64,000 nucleotides of DNA from an uncultured Flavobacteriales bacterium (GCA_905479105.1 CAJQLE010000001.1:609628-673627), one strand, 5' to 3'; shown: positions 20,701 through 28,658, counted from the first letter of the stretch. Numbers and translations: made by a program. Notes: a model not told the origin generated them from the sequence alone.

Positions 20701-21549
20701 TCGGGAGACAATACATCGGGAAGTGGTAATTACATTTATATTGAATCAAGTGGTGATTGCTCTTTTAATCAAGCGAACTTGATATCACCATGCTTTGACC
20801 TTTCACTATCATCTGCAGCTAGGCTTACTTTTTATTACCACATGTTTGGTTTAGACATGGGTGAATTGCATGTGGATGTCTATGATGGAAGTATCTGGCA
20901 TCTAGATGTGACCCCGGCTCTTATTGGAAATCAAGGAGGAGTCTGGAGGTATGTAGAGGCTGATTTATCAGCATTCAGCGGAATGAATGTTAATGTGAGG
21001 TTCCGTGGTATTACAGGGACTTCATTTAGAAGTGATATAGCCATAGATGACATATCAATTATTCATTTGCCAATAGCCAACTTTGATTACATAACTCAAA
21101 CGAATGGTCAAACAATCTTGTTTTCAGATATGAGCCAGTACGCAAACACGATGACGTTTGATTTAGGCGATGGGTCAATGGTTCAAGATTCAGTGCCAGA
21201 ACTGCATAATTATAATCAGCAAATTAATTATTCAGTTACTCAAATAGTTTACAATGAGTTTGGCAGTGACACAATGACGAAGGAAATTATGAACTTAGGC
21301 TTAGATGCCGATCCGTCATTGGAGTTTTCAATTTATCCTAACCCAGCGCAGGATCAAATCAATATTGTTCTTAAAAATTCATACGATGGATTTGAAATTC
21401 GATCAGCAGATGGGCGATTGGTTATGTCTGTTAATACTAAGGGACTGGAAAGCACTTCAATTGATTTAAGCAATATGTCTAACGGTGTATATTTTATTTC
21501 GGCCATGGGAGATCAAACAATTCAGGCGCCACTAATAATTGCGCGTTAG
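17758..21549 (+). CDS. T9SS-secreted subtilisin-like serine protease (S8)
   Basis: A 1263-residue exported protease. Signal peptide at 1-21 (ends GGFTQS). The S8 catalytic triad is visible: Asp at 238/239 in MLQDDGAIG, His264 in GDHGDHVGG, Ser435 in GTSMSCPGVSG. After the catalytic domain come a KP-43-like C-terminal beta domain (to about 625), a Ser-Thr-rich Ig/PKD-like module, a MAM/jellyroll-like module with paired cysteines (about 920-1100) and a PKD-like module (about 1105-1180). It ends in a type A T9SS sorting domain: FSIYPNPAQDQINI followed by GVYFISAMG. The sorting signal implies export through the type IX system whose components porZ and porW/sprE are in this window. Confidence 0.93.
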   Translation: MRKIYLALALMTVFTVGGFTQSKLIISTGEFVIPALEDENLSQYLISDWPKFNGNSYGIVGLDKFPSRVEQSTLAENGIEFISYLPSAYYLISISGNAQLENLALFQVKSAAPYLNEFRSAVDFNSAPSRAVVDQDYVLVNAHPFSNITLFSVRADLPQGIEVMDIRETYHHITLKVNVDQLESIKSHSALQYIDWAYDYGEPENYTGRTAHRGNVISSENSNGLNFDGNGIAVMLQDDGAIGPHIDHEGRIAAQFWAGNLGDHGDHVGGTIAGAGNIDPNNAGQAKAADLYVYKAAPEYQGYDSIANHYNTFGVVISSTSYSNGCNAGYTSLARTMDQQVFSLPSLMHVFSAGNSGTSNCGYGAGNVWGNITGGHKVGKNVIAVANLTSYDVVATSSSRGPAHDGRIKPDVSAKGTNVMSTLEDNEYGSKTGTSMSCPGVSGTLAQLYDAYESLNGSLPDGGLMKAIVLNTADDLGNVGPDFIHGWGRINARKAYELMAANNIVNGSASQGGQNTHTVSVPSGVSKARFMVYWTDPEASINAATALINDIDVVVVTPSGDTIMPWVLDPTPNPATLGNPAIHGEDHLNNVEQVEMNSVGAGSYTVVVNGESIPMGPQGYYLVYWFETDEMTLTYPIGGESFEPLTTEVIRWDANNDSTNFALEYSTDGGSTWTLINASINPSTGYYLWTVPNAASGKCKVKITQGSSIIESAAFSIVPTTENLIVDWACPDSIGLSWTASASATSFDVYSLGEKYMDSIGTSATTNFVDYGSNPMSNNLWYSASANGPDDAKSKRQIAIQKAPGVFNCLLPLDLGLEQLFPLSSSIYPCFGEQNAGFIVKNYGDSPALLFDASYSLNGVQQASQSFSVNIAPNSMDTLYFTSTVAFQSGLNEMKVFLDFTGDLNLFNDTLGSFYLKVDEVSQEPIWAEDFDSYSTCSDDPDCGGTTCLLTNGWTNESNGIIDDVDWRVFSGATFSSGTGPSGDNTSGSGNYIYIESSGDCSFNQANLISPCFDLSLSSAARLTFYYHMFGLDMGELHVDVYDGSIWHLDVTPALIGNQGGVWRYVEADLSAFSGMNVNVRFRGITGTSFRSDIAIDDISIIHLPIANFDYITQTNGQTILFSDMSQYANTMTFDLGDGSMVQDSVPELHNYNQQINYSVTQIVYNEFGSDTMTKEIMNLGLDADPSLEFSIYPNPAQDQINIVLKNSYDGFEIRSADGRLVMSVNTKGLESTSIDLSNMSNGVYFISAMGDQTIQAPLIIAR

Positions 21550-21629
21550 AGTTCAATAAGGTTTATTCACAGTCGTTCGGGTCTAGTATTCTTAAGATTC
21601 CGTTAATTTGAAGAACTTAATTAAATTAT

Positions 21630-22232
21630 ATGCGATTATTTCGAACGTTAGCTATTTCGTCTTTTATTATCATTTTTTCGTTAAAGGTTTCGGCCCAAGT
21701 TGAAGGCATTGCCAATGATCGGGACGGAGTTGTGTTTTTCATAGAGGCTATGCCAGCGAGCTCATACAGACACTTGGGTACAGTTGAATGCTCATCTTTT
21801 AGTCCTGATGATATTGATCCTTTACTTGATCATGTGCTAAAGCAAGCAAGAAAGAATTACGAAGAGTTTGATGCGTTGATTTTTAGACCAGGAAAGGGGA
21901 TGTGTAAAGCAGATGCTATTCAGTTTTATCGAGATCCTAAGGCTAAAAGAAGAAGAGGAAGCTCTAGAGGAGAACCTCAAGTTGATGAAGCTTTTAAACT
22001 TTCTAAGGCCGTTGAACGAAACGGCATGATGATCTTTCTACAGAATAATCCATCAAAGGAATATACCTTGTTAGGACGAGTAGAAACACCAGTTACTTTT
22101 AGGTCAAAGGACATTGAAGAGCTCATAACGGAGATCGGAAAAATCTCTAAGAACACATATCCTGACATGGATGCTATTGTTATAATGGAAGGAAGCAGCT
22201 TGAGAAAGGCAAGCGTTATTAAATTTAAATAA
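21630..22232 (+). CDS. Secreted protein with an internal two-fold duplication, unknown function
   Basis: A 200-residue protein with a signal peptide (MRLFRTLAISSFIII...SAQ). Two segments of about 72 residues, 29-100 and 128-199, align with at most a one-residue shift: both have R-x-G near the start, P-x-x-x-Y-x-x-L-G-x-V-E in the middle, Y-x-x-x-D-A later and K-A-x-x-I-x-F at the end. A basic linker with RRRGSSRGE lies between. I do not recognise the family. It precedes an ECF sigma gene by 38 bases; a 7-bp perfect hairpin (22232-22247) lies in the gap. Possibly regulated with or by that sigma factor. Confidence 0.75.
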   Translation: MRLFRTLAISSFIIIFSLKVSAQVEGIANDRDGVVFFIEAMPASSYRHLGTVECSSFSPDDIDPLLDHVLKQARKNYEEFDALIFRPGKGMCKADAIQFYRDPKAKRRRGSSRGEPQVDEAFKLSKAVERNGMMIFLQNNPSKEYTLLGRVETPVTFRSKDIEELITEIGKISKNTYPDMDAIVIMEGSSLRKASVIKFK

Positions 22233-22270
22233 CAACTATTTAGTTGTGATTCTCGTCTTTAAATAGATTC

Positions 22271-22822
22271 ATGATCACAGAAGACGTCATACGTGCATGC
22301 GTAAAGCAAGATAAGAACGCTCAAAGGACAATTTATGAGACGTTTTATCCCCTTATGCTCGCCATACTGAGAAGGTATATTAAGGATGATGAGGAGGCCT
22401 TGGACGTTTTGAACCAAGGTTATATGAAGATCTTTAAAAAGATCGATCAATACCATTTTGAGAATTCATTTGAAGGCTGGTGCAAGCGAATTATTATTAA
22501 TACTGCGCTGGATCATCTTCGATCAAGTAAGCGTTATAGAGATGTTTTTTCTTTTGATGCTATAATGCCTGCCCACAAAGTTTATAATGATGGAATAAAC
22601 AACCTTTCTATTGAGGAGCTCATGGGGGTGATTGGGGAGATATCGCCCGTAAGTAAGGCAGTTTTTAATTTGTTTGTCATTGATGGTTTTAGCCACAAAG
22701 AGATTGCGGATAAACTCAATATTTCAGTGGGCACATCAAAGTGGCACTTGTCTTCAGCTAGAAAGCAAATCCAGTCGAGGTTAAAAGAGGTTTATCCTGA
22801 AATTTCAATGATGTATGGATAG
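22271..22822 (+). CDS. ECF-family RNA polymerase sigma factor
   Basis: A 183-residue sigma-70 family protein. Region 2 is seen in FYPLMLAILRRYIKDDEEALDVLNQGYMKIFKKI and the downstream GWCKRIIINTALDHLR; region 4 in SPVSKAVFNLFVIDGFSHKEIADKLNISVGTSK, a helix-turn-helix that would contact the -35/-33 region. It overlaps the next gene by 8 bases. Gene order and overlap suggest that the downstream membrane protein acts as its anti-sigma or signal partner. Confidence 0.92.
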   Translation: MITEDVIRACVKQDKNAQRTIYETFYPLMLAILRRYIKDDEEALDVLNQGYMKIFKKIDQYHFENSFEGWCKRIIINTALDHLRSSKRYRDVFSFDAIMPAHKVYNDGINNLSIEELMGVIGEISPVSKAVFNLFVIDGFSHKEIADKLNISVGTSKWHLSSARKQIQSRLKEVYPEISMMYG

Positions 22823-24095
22823 CAATAATTCAGAAGAGTTAGATAAAGTTTTTCGCGAGCGATTTGATGGCCTCAAGGATCATTCTTTTGATCCAGCTGC
22901 GCAGTGGGCGAAGTTTGATGTGGGAGCGTCAGTTTCATCAGGGTCAGGTATTTCCTCCTCAGGGTCGTTTGCTTCGACATGGGGGATGGTGGCTTCGGTA
23001 GCTGGAATTATGGGTATAGCGCTGTTTACTTCTCAGGATAACAATGTCGGAACGCCAGCAGAATTTAATGGCTACTCTCAACAGGAGATTATTCAATCAC
23101 CGTTAAGTCAGGATGAGATTATTCAAAATGCGTTTCATTCTAATGATGAATTTGTTTTTGTTGGGGATGAGCAATCTGATTCTTATAAGGAATCAATGGC
23201 GGCCATAGTTACAGAAAGCATTGATAATAGTGAGAAAGAGTATTTGGAGACAGATGTTCTAGAATCAAAAAACACCCTAAGTTTTCAAAGGGATGAAAGG
23301 CGGACCAACGATCTTCGAGTGGGAGTTGAAAAAATGTCCCTATTAGAGTTATCTTATAGTTTATCAGGTGTTGAAGAGCGAGACATACCATTAGATTTGA
23401 CTAATGAGCATATTACTTTTATTAAAGCGAGAAGTGTCTTTATTAGAGCCGGTGCTCGAATCGGCAGTGGGGAGTCAAATACGGAGATAAGTTCAGCAAA
23501 AGCTCGGATCAATGGTGTTTTGTCTTTGGGGTATTCCTTCGCGGTTTCTTCAAAAGCTTTTGTTACGGTTGAGGCAGGATATCTTAATCGTTCTGGAAAT
23601 GGGATTGAAAGGTCAAAAAATATTGACTTGGACCCGCTAGTCTCCTTGCTGTCTTCATCTAATGGTATAGCTAATGATATAGTTGCTATAGCCTCTTCTG
23701 CAAGGGTTCGTGAAAGCCTTGTTGCTACTCAAATGAATTATATACATGTGCCGGCTTTGATACACGTCAAGCTCGGAGCAGCATCAAATGCTTCAGTAGG
23801 TGGTTATGCTGATTACTTGATGAGCGCTCAAAACGATTCGTATATGGTATATGGAGGCCGGGATTACGTAAATGGTACTCTTGAATTAGGACCAACTTCC
23901 TCAACTGAAGGCTTAAGTTCCTTGCGATTTGGACTTATTGCAGGCTACGAATACGCTCTGTCTGATAGGCTTTCTGGAGATTTACGAGCGATGTTACCCG
24001 TGACTAGTGTTTACGATAGAAACAGTGATTTTTACTTGCCAAAAGAACCAAATCAAATGGTCGATTTTCAATTATCCTTATCCTATAGGATTTAA
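22815..24095 (+). CDS. Putative anti-sigma-like protein fused to an outer-membrane beta-barrel-like domain
   Basis: A 426-residue protein overlapping the ECF sigma gene by 8 bases. Residues 1-50 are polar, with acidic DKVFRERFDGLKDHSFDPAAQWAKFD, the sort of segment seen in Bacteroidota sigma partners. A single hydrophobic helix follows (about 53-72). After an acidic linker (about 73-200), residues about 210-426 have alternating hydrophobic/aromatic strands (LSLGYSFAV, FVTVEAGYLNRSG, SVGGYADYLMSA, RFGLIAGYEYAL) and end in FQLSLSYRI, typical of porin-family or OmpA-like barrels. An inner-membrane helix joined to a barrel-like domain is odd; the barrel may fold in the periplasm or be a sensor. 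Its stop TAA is shared with the convergent DUF6089 gene. Confidence 0.65.
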   Translation: MDSNNSEELDKVFRERFDGLKDHSFDPAAQWAKFDVGASVSSGSGISSSGSFASTWGMVASVAGIMGIALFTSQDNNVGTPAEFNGYSQQEIIQSPLSQDEIIQNAFHSNDEFVFVGDEQSDSYKESMAAIVTESIDNSEKEYLETDVLESKNTLSFQRDERRTNDLRVGVEKMSLLELSYSLSGVEERDIPLDLTNEHITFIKARSVFIRAGARIGSGESNTEISSAKARINGVLSLGYSFAVSSKAFVTVEAGYLNRSGNGIERSKNIDLDPLVSLLSSSNGIANDIVAIASSARVRESLVATQMNYIHVPALIHVKLGAASNASVGGYADYLMSAQNDSYMVYGGRDYVNGTLELGPTSSTEGLSSLRFGLIAGYEYALSDRLSGDLRAMLPVTSVYDRNSDFYLPKEPNQMVDFQLSLSYRI

Positions 24096-25213
24096 AAGGA
24101 AATTACTTTATTCTTTTTTCGCTTCTTTCCAAACTTCAAATTGGGCGCTCTGAATTTTCTTTTAGAAGTTTTAATTTTCTTCGACTTATAAGACCGCCCT
24201 TTTAAACCCTTGCTTTGGCGAAACTTTCGATTGGTGACAGCAGTCGTAAATGATTTGCTTAGCGTCACCTGCAGAAACATATAGGTGTCTTTGTTTTTTG
24301 GGTTTCCACGGGGTTGATTTTCTGTATACCAATCTGAGTTTGGCACATCAGACAAAGATGTGCTCGGGTTGGCGAAATAGGCCGCGAGTTTACCGTCACG
24401 CTCGAGGATTTTACTGTTGTCGTAATAGTAGCCGCTGGCGTCATCTATATAGTCTGTAGTTGTCCAGCGGTACGCGAAATCTAATCCTAAAGTGAAATTC
24501 TTATTTAAAAGCATGTAAACGCCCCCACCTAATGGGAATGCTAGGGCAATTCGTCTGTAAGGGTCTGGGCCGTCTAGAAATCCCTGACCGGCCGTATTTA
24601 ATGGTTGAAGAGCGTAATATTGATTGTCTAATTTTCCTTTGGGGTTGAAATAAAAGAATCCGGCTCCCCCACTTATATAAGCTCCAAACCTATTTCCATC
24701 AAAGATCTTTGTAGTATTTGCGCCTGATAAATGGATGTACGAAGGTTTGATGAGGTGCAGCTCATATATTGCTGAGACCTCTATGATAGGTGACTTGAAA
24801 TTGATGTTTCGATAGCGCCTATTTGGATATGTCGTCAGTGCATCGTCACCCCTAACCTCTCCATAGGTTAGATATCCGCGAATTGCTTGATACTCTCTTA
24901 AAAAATAACGCGCTCCAACTGAAGCACTGTAGCGAGTCATAGTGGGTTCTAGGTCAAAAACAAAAGGTTGACCTACACCGTCTTGCCCACCAAGATCCCC
25001 TAAAAACGCAGAAGGACCAGCCCCTAACATGAATTCCAGACGGGTTGCCTTCCAATCAATCGGGCTGTCTTTTAGTTTAGGGTCTGAATAGCTCTTGTTG
25101 GTTGGGCCTTTACTTAGCCTGGGCTTGTTAAGCTTTTGAGCGTGGGTTATTAGTGATAATGGCAGGAGCCAAATCAAGAGAATAAAGAAACGATATGTGA
25201 AAGTTAGATTCAA
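24092..25213 (-). CDS. DUF6089-like outer-membrane beta-barrel protein with basic C-terminal tail
   Basis: A 373-residue protein with a signal peptide ending in ITHAQ. Its body (about 55-325) has barrel-like alternating strands, with the motifs EFMLGAGPSAFLGDLGG, ASVGARYFL and GGGVYMLLNKNFTLGLDFAYRWT that I associate with the Bacteroidota DUF6089 family. After the last strand there is a tail of about 45 residues rich in Lys and Arg (KGLKGRSYKSKKIK, KFGKKRKKNK). Such a tail is unusual for a barrel, which normally ends with an aromatic residue. Function unknown. Confidence 0.75.
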   Translation of the reverse strand: MNLTFTYRFFILLIWLLPLSLITHAQKLNKPRLSKGPTNKSYSDPKLKDSPIDWKATRLEFMLGAGPSAFLGDLGGQDGVGQPFVFDLEPTMTRYSASVGARYFLREYQAIRGYLTYGEVRGDDALTTYPNRRYRNINFKSPIIEVSAIYELHLIKPSYIHLSGANTTKIFDGNRFGAYISGGAGFFYFNPKGKLDNQYYALQPLNTAGQGFLDGPDPYRRIALAFPLGGGVYMLLNKNFTLGLDFAYRWTTTDYIDDASGYYYDNSKILERDGKLAAYFANPSTSLSDVPNSDWYTENQPRGNPKNKDTYMFLQVTLSKSFTTAVTNRKFRQSKGLKGRSYKSKKIKTSKRKFRAPNLKFGKKRKKNKVISF

Positions 25214-25274
25214 TCCTGCAAATCAATAATGCACAAAGGTAAGGGACAATTAACTCCCTTAGAGACGAGATGCT

Positions 25275-26522
25275 TTAGGCCTTGGTCAAGGTGAATACCG
25301 ATATTTCAGGTAAAATTCCAAATCTACCAGGATATCCTATATAACCAAACCCGCGATTGACATAAAGTTGCTGCTCTCCATCCTTGTAAAGGTCGGCCCA
25401 TTCAGGATAAAAATACTTTACAGGACTCCACTTTACGCTTCCCACTTCAATTCCAAACTGCATACCATGGGTATGTCCTGAAAACATAACGTCTATATCT
25501 TGATATTTCTTTACAATTTCCTCTTTCCAATGACTCGGATCGTGAGATAAGAGCAATTTAACAGACTCACCCTCTGTTCCTTCCATAGCCTTGGACATAT
25601 CTCCATATTTAGGGAACCTGCCTTTGGCCCCCCAGTTTTCAATACCAATAACGCATAGACTGTCTGCCCCCCTTATTATACGTCTGCTTTCGTTGATCAA
25701 TAAATCCCATCCTAATTCTGTTCTCTGTCTTTGAACCAGGGTGTTTAGGTTATCTACTTTTTGCTGTTCATTTTCCCAAGGCACATAGTCACCATAATCA
25801 TGATTTCCCAGTACACTAAAGATGCCGTCTTTACTTTGAATTTTTGAGAAAACATCCGTCCAGCCATCCAACTCATTAGCCTTGTTGTTAACTAAGTCAC
25901 CTGTGAAAAACACAGCATCAGCATTTTGTTGGTTGATGAGCTCCACTCCTTTTATTACGGCAGGCTTACTCCAAAAACTACCCATGTGGATGTCTGAAAT
26001 TTGAAGAATCTTATATCCTTCGAATGGAGAGGGAAGGTTTTTGATTTTTAGCTTTCTTTTTCGCACGGTATAGTCATGAGCGCCACTAAGCACGCCCCAT
26101 CCCATGGTTAAGAGTGGGATAGCTGCAGAAACGGCACCAATACTTGCGAGAAACTCATTTCTTGAAACACCTTGTTCGGTTTCTGCAAGTGAAGGGTTTA
26201 GCTTTCTCCAACTGTATTTACCCAAGCGAATAATATCATCTAGGATTAAAATGAGCGCAAAGAGGAACTTACCTAGAATATTGGCTACACCTATCGTAGC
26301 AATAATCATGAGAACTTTTCTTCCTTTCTCACTTGACGAAAGGGGCTCATAAAGGATAAATGATAAAAGAGTTAAGACCGTTAAGCCCCAAAAAGTGACT
26401 TTTAGTATTTTCTGAACCATCCCTGGAAATCCATTAATAGCCACCTTTAGTCCTTGGTAGGCGTATATATCAAAGAGCAAAACTACTCCTGATAATATCA
26501 CAAAAAGTAAAAGTCTATTCAT
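25275..26522 (-). CDS. Membrane-anchored metallophosphoesterase (YaeI/YkuE-like)
   Basis: A 415-residue protein with four N-terminal hydrophobic segments (about residues 1-160) and a calcineurin-like phosphoesterase domain. Metal ligands are seen in order: ISDIHMGSFW, FTGDLVNN, LGNHDYGDY, LLSHDPSHW and FSGHTHGMQFG. Relatives act on lipid or nucleotide phosphoesters at the membrane; the substrate here is unknown. The start at 26522 is chosen because the longer frame to 26642 reads through tRNA-Cys and its terminator. Its ATG lies just downstream of that terminator. Confidence 0.88.
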   Translation of the reverse strand: MNRLLLFVILSGVVLLFDIYAYQGLKVAINGFPGMVQKILKVTFWGLTVLTLLSFILYEPLSSSEKGRKVLMIIATIGVANILGKFLFALILILDDIIRLGKYSWRKLNPSLAETEQGVSRNEFLASIGAVSAAIPLLTMGWGVLSGAHDYTVRKRKLKIKNLPSPFEGYKILQISDIHMGSFWSKPAVIKGVELINQQNADAVFFTGDLVNNKANELDGWTDVFSKIQSKDGIFSVLGNHDYGDYVPWENEQQKVDNLNTLVQRQRTELGWDLLINESRRIIRGADSLCVIGIENWGAKGRFPKYGDMSKAMEGTEGESVKLLLSHDPSHWKEEIVKKYQDIDVMFSGHTHGMQFGIEVGSVKWSPVKYFYPEWADLYKDGEQQLYVNRGFGYIGYPGRFGILPEISVFTLTKA

Positions 26523-26531
26523 AACGAGCTC

Positions 26532-26562
26532 AAACAAAAAAACCTCGAAAGAGTTCGAGGTT
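26532..26562 (-). terminator. Rho-independent terminator after tRNA-Cys
   Basis: On the minus strand, a 9-bp perfect stem AACCTCGAA/TTCGAGGTT with a 4-base loop is followed by a T tract (TTTTTTTGTTTG). It lies about 15 bases past the tRNA-Cys 3' end and about 10 bases before the metallophosphoesterase ATG. Confidence 0.8.
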
Positions 26563-26577
26563 TTAGATTTATAAGTG

Positions 26578-26648
26578 AGGTCTCGAGCGGATTCGAACCG
26601 CTGTACATGGTTTTGCAGACCATTGCCTAGCCACTCGGCCACGAGACC
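26578..26648 (-). tRNA. tRNA-Cys (anticodon GCA)
   Basis: A 71-base cloverleaf. The acceptor GGTCTCG pairs with CGAGACC, followed by discriminator T. The anticodon loop is CTGCAAA (GCA) in stem ATGGT/ACCAT, and the T arm is AGCGG-TTCGAAT-CCGCT. U73 as discriminator is the classic cysteine identity element. CCA is not encoded. It is followed by a strong terminator and preceded by a promoter-like sequence. Confidence 0.96.
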
Positions 26649-26659
26649 TATTAAGGGCG

Positions 26660-26691
26660 CGAATTTAACTAATTATTCTGTTTTCTTTCAA
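26660..26691 (-). promoter_or_regulatory. Promoter for tRNA-Cys
   Basis: On the minus strand, TTG (26691-26689), 21 bases, then TAAATTCG (26667-26660), a common variant of TAnnTTTG. The tRNA 5' end lies 11 bases beyond. The promoter lies partly inside the 3' end of folB. Confidence 0.5.
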
Positions 26692-27037
26692 TAGAAGTTG
26701 ATACGGCAACATATTCTAACTGATGACGCACAGGGGGACCCAACTTTTTTATCTGTATATCAATACGCGAAGCAGTTGAGAATGATTTTAAGAGCTCTTC
26801 TCCCAAAATACTGGCAACACTTTCTATTAGATTTTTAGGTTGAGAAAAAACACGCTCTGCTATTTCCATTACCCTTACGTAATCAACAGCATCTTCAATC
26901 TTATCTGTTTTTGAAGCAGTTGAATTATCAACGTAAATGTCTATATCAGCTTCAAAGTTACCGCCAGTGAGTCGTTCTTCTTTATGACAACCATGTCTAG
27001 CGTGAAAGCTTAAACCCTTTATTGTGACTTTATCCAT
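26669..27037 (-). CDS. folB: Dihydroneopterin aldolase
   Basis: Cleaves dihydroneopterin to 6-hydroxymethyl-dihydropterin in folate biosynthesis. The 122-residue protein starts MDKVTIKGLSFHARHGCHKEER, where the family usually has G-x-x-G-x-x-E; the catalytic E and later conserved DAVDY and QIKKLGPP (catalytic Lys) are seen. The ATG at 27037 overlaps the gltX stop (ATGGATAA), so this start is preferred over the one at 27058 inside gltX. Coupled translation with gltX is likely. Confidence 0.92.
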   Translation of the reverse strand: MDKVTIKGLSFHARHGCHKEERLTGGNFEADIDIYVDNSTASKTDKIEDAVDYVRVMEIAERVFSQPKNLIESVASILGEELLKSFSTASRIDIQIKKLGPPVRHQLEYVAVSTSIERKQNN

Positions 27038-28553
27038 TAGATAATGATTGGACACCATCCTTAAGCCTCGCTATACTTTCTTGCTTTCCCAGGAATGCCA
27101 TGATATCGAATAAACTCGGCCCAGTACCTTTTCCTGAAAGTAGAACTCTTAATAAGGGCAAAACAGCGCCCATTCCCAATTCTTTTTCTTTTAAGAATGC
27201 CGAAAATATTTCGTTCAACTCTTCAGGGTCAAAGCTTGAGGCCTCGAAGCGATTGGTGATTTCTGAGATAGTATCTGCTGATGTGTCTTTCCATTTTTTT
27301 GAAATCACTTGTTCATCAAAACTGATAGGCTTTTCGTATAAATACCTTCCTTCGAGCATATCTTCAACAAAAACGGCTCTCTCTTTCATCAGATCAACAA
27401 ACGCAACGAGTTTTTGAGAAGAGTACTCAATAGAGGCTTTATCAAGATGAGGAATGAGAAGGCTTACCAATTCTTCGTTTGGTTTGCTTCTCAAGTATTG
27501 TTGGTTATACCAGCGTGTTTTATCCGCGTCAAATTTGGCTCCAGACTTACCAACCCGCTCTAGTTTGAAAGAAGCGATTAATTCGTCCATTGAAAACAAC
27601 TCTTGTTCTGTACCAGGATTCCAACCTAAGAAGGCGAGCATATTTATGAAAGCTTCAGGAAAAAAACCCTTTTCACGATAACCAGATGCAATTTCTCCTG
27701 TAGCAGGATCTTTCCATTCTAGAGGAAAGACCGGAAAACCTAAACGATCGCCATCGCGCTTGCTTAGCTTTCCATTTCCGTCCGGACGAAGAATCAAAGG
27801 TAAGTGAGCAAATTCAGGCCGCTGTTTCTCCCATCCGAGAAAACGATATAGCAAGACGTGTAAAGGAGCAGAGGGCAACCATTCTTCACCACGAATTACA
27901 TGAGAAATTTTCATTGTGTAATCATCAACGATATTAGCAAGGTGATATGTTGGCATTCCGTCTGACTTGAAAAGGACTTTATCGTCTAAACTTGAGGTGT
28001 TTACTTGCACCCAGCCCCTGATTATATCTTGAAAACGAACCTCTTCATTGCGGGGTATTTTTACTCGAATTGTGTAAGGATCACCGCCATCCAATTTAGC
28101 TTTTACCTCGTCTGCAGACATGGTTAATGAGTTCTTCATTGTCATGCGAATTGCAGCGTTATATTGTGGGTTTGGAACCTTGGCCCTCTTCAACCGTTCG
28201 CGCATTTCAGTGAGTTCCTCAGCCGTGTCAAAGGCATAATAGGCGTGTCCTGCCTCAATCAATTGATCAGCATATTGACGATACATTGGCTTTCTTTCAG
28301 ACTGACGGTATGGGCCAAAATCACCGCCTTTCCAAGGATCTTCATCGGTGTGCATTCCGACCCATTCAAGAGCTTCTTTAATATATTTTTCTGCTCCTGG
28401 CACAAAACGATTTTGGTCAGTATCTTCTATTCTTAGTATGAATTTGCCATTATTAGCTTTTGCAAACAAGTAATTAAATAGTGCAGTACGCACGCCTCCC
28501 ATATGCAAGGGGCCTGTTGGGCTCGGGGCAAATCTCACTTTTACGTCTCTCAC
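27030..28553 (-). CDS. gltX: Glutamyl-tRNA synthetase
   Basis: Class I synthetase charging tRNA(Glu), 507 residues. Begins VRFAPSPTGPLHMGG (HIGH-like motif) and carries the KLSKRDG variant of KMSKS. LRIEDTD and HVIRGEEWLPS are classic GluRS motifs. With GatCAB encoded in the window, a non-discriminating enzyme that also charges tRNA(Gln) is possible, but cannot be shown here. The start codon is GTG at 28553. A -7 element lies 21 bases upstream. Confidence 0.95.
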   Translation of the reverse strand: MRDVKVRFAPSPTGPLHMGGVRTALFNYLFAKANNGKFILRIEDTDQNRFVPGAEKYIKEALEWVGMHTDEDPWKGGDFGPYRQSERKPMYRQYADQLIEAGHAYYAFDTAEELTEMRERLKRAKVPNPQYNAAIRMTMKNSLTMSADEVKAKLDGGDPYTIRVKIPRNEEVRFQDIIRGWVQVNTSSLDDKVLFKSDGMPTYHLANIVDDYTMKISHVIRGEEWLPSAPLHVLLYRFLGWEKQRPEFAHLPLILRPDGNGKLSKRDGDRLGFPVFPLEWKDPATGEIASGYREKGFFPEAFINMLAFLGWNPGTEQELFSMDELIASFKLERVGKSGAKFDADKTRWYNQQYLRSKPNEELVSLLIPHLDKASIEYSSQKLVAFVDLMKERAVFVEDMLEGRYLYEKPISFDEQVISKKWKDTSADTISEITNRFEASSFDPEELNEIFSAFLKEKELGMGAVLPLLRVLLSGKGTGPSLFDIMAFLGKQESIARLKDGVQSLSNG

Positions 28554-28574
28554 AGCTTTTACTTTTTAGGGCGG

Positions 28575-28582
28575 CAAAGATA
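28575..28582 (-). promoter_or_regulatory. -7 promoter element for gltX-folB
   Basis: TATCTTTG on the minus strand matches TAnnTTTG, 21 bases upstream of the gltX GTG. No -33 match at normal spacing was found. Confidence 0.45.
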
Positions 28583-28658
28583 GATAGTCCTTTTACCCAT
28601 ATGTCTTTTGAAAGATTTTCTTTAACCCGCGTTAACAGCACATGATGTTTTTGGTTAA

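Noticed and set aside
26523-26642. N-terminal extension of the metallophosphoesterase
   Set aside because: The extension reads through tRNA-Cys and its terminator, so the start at 26522 is used.
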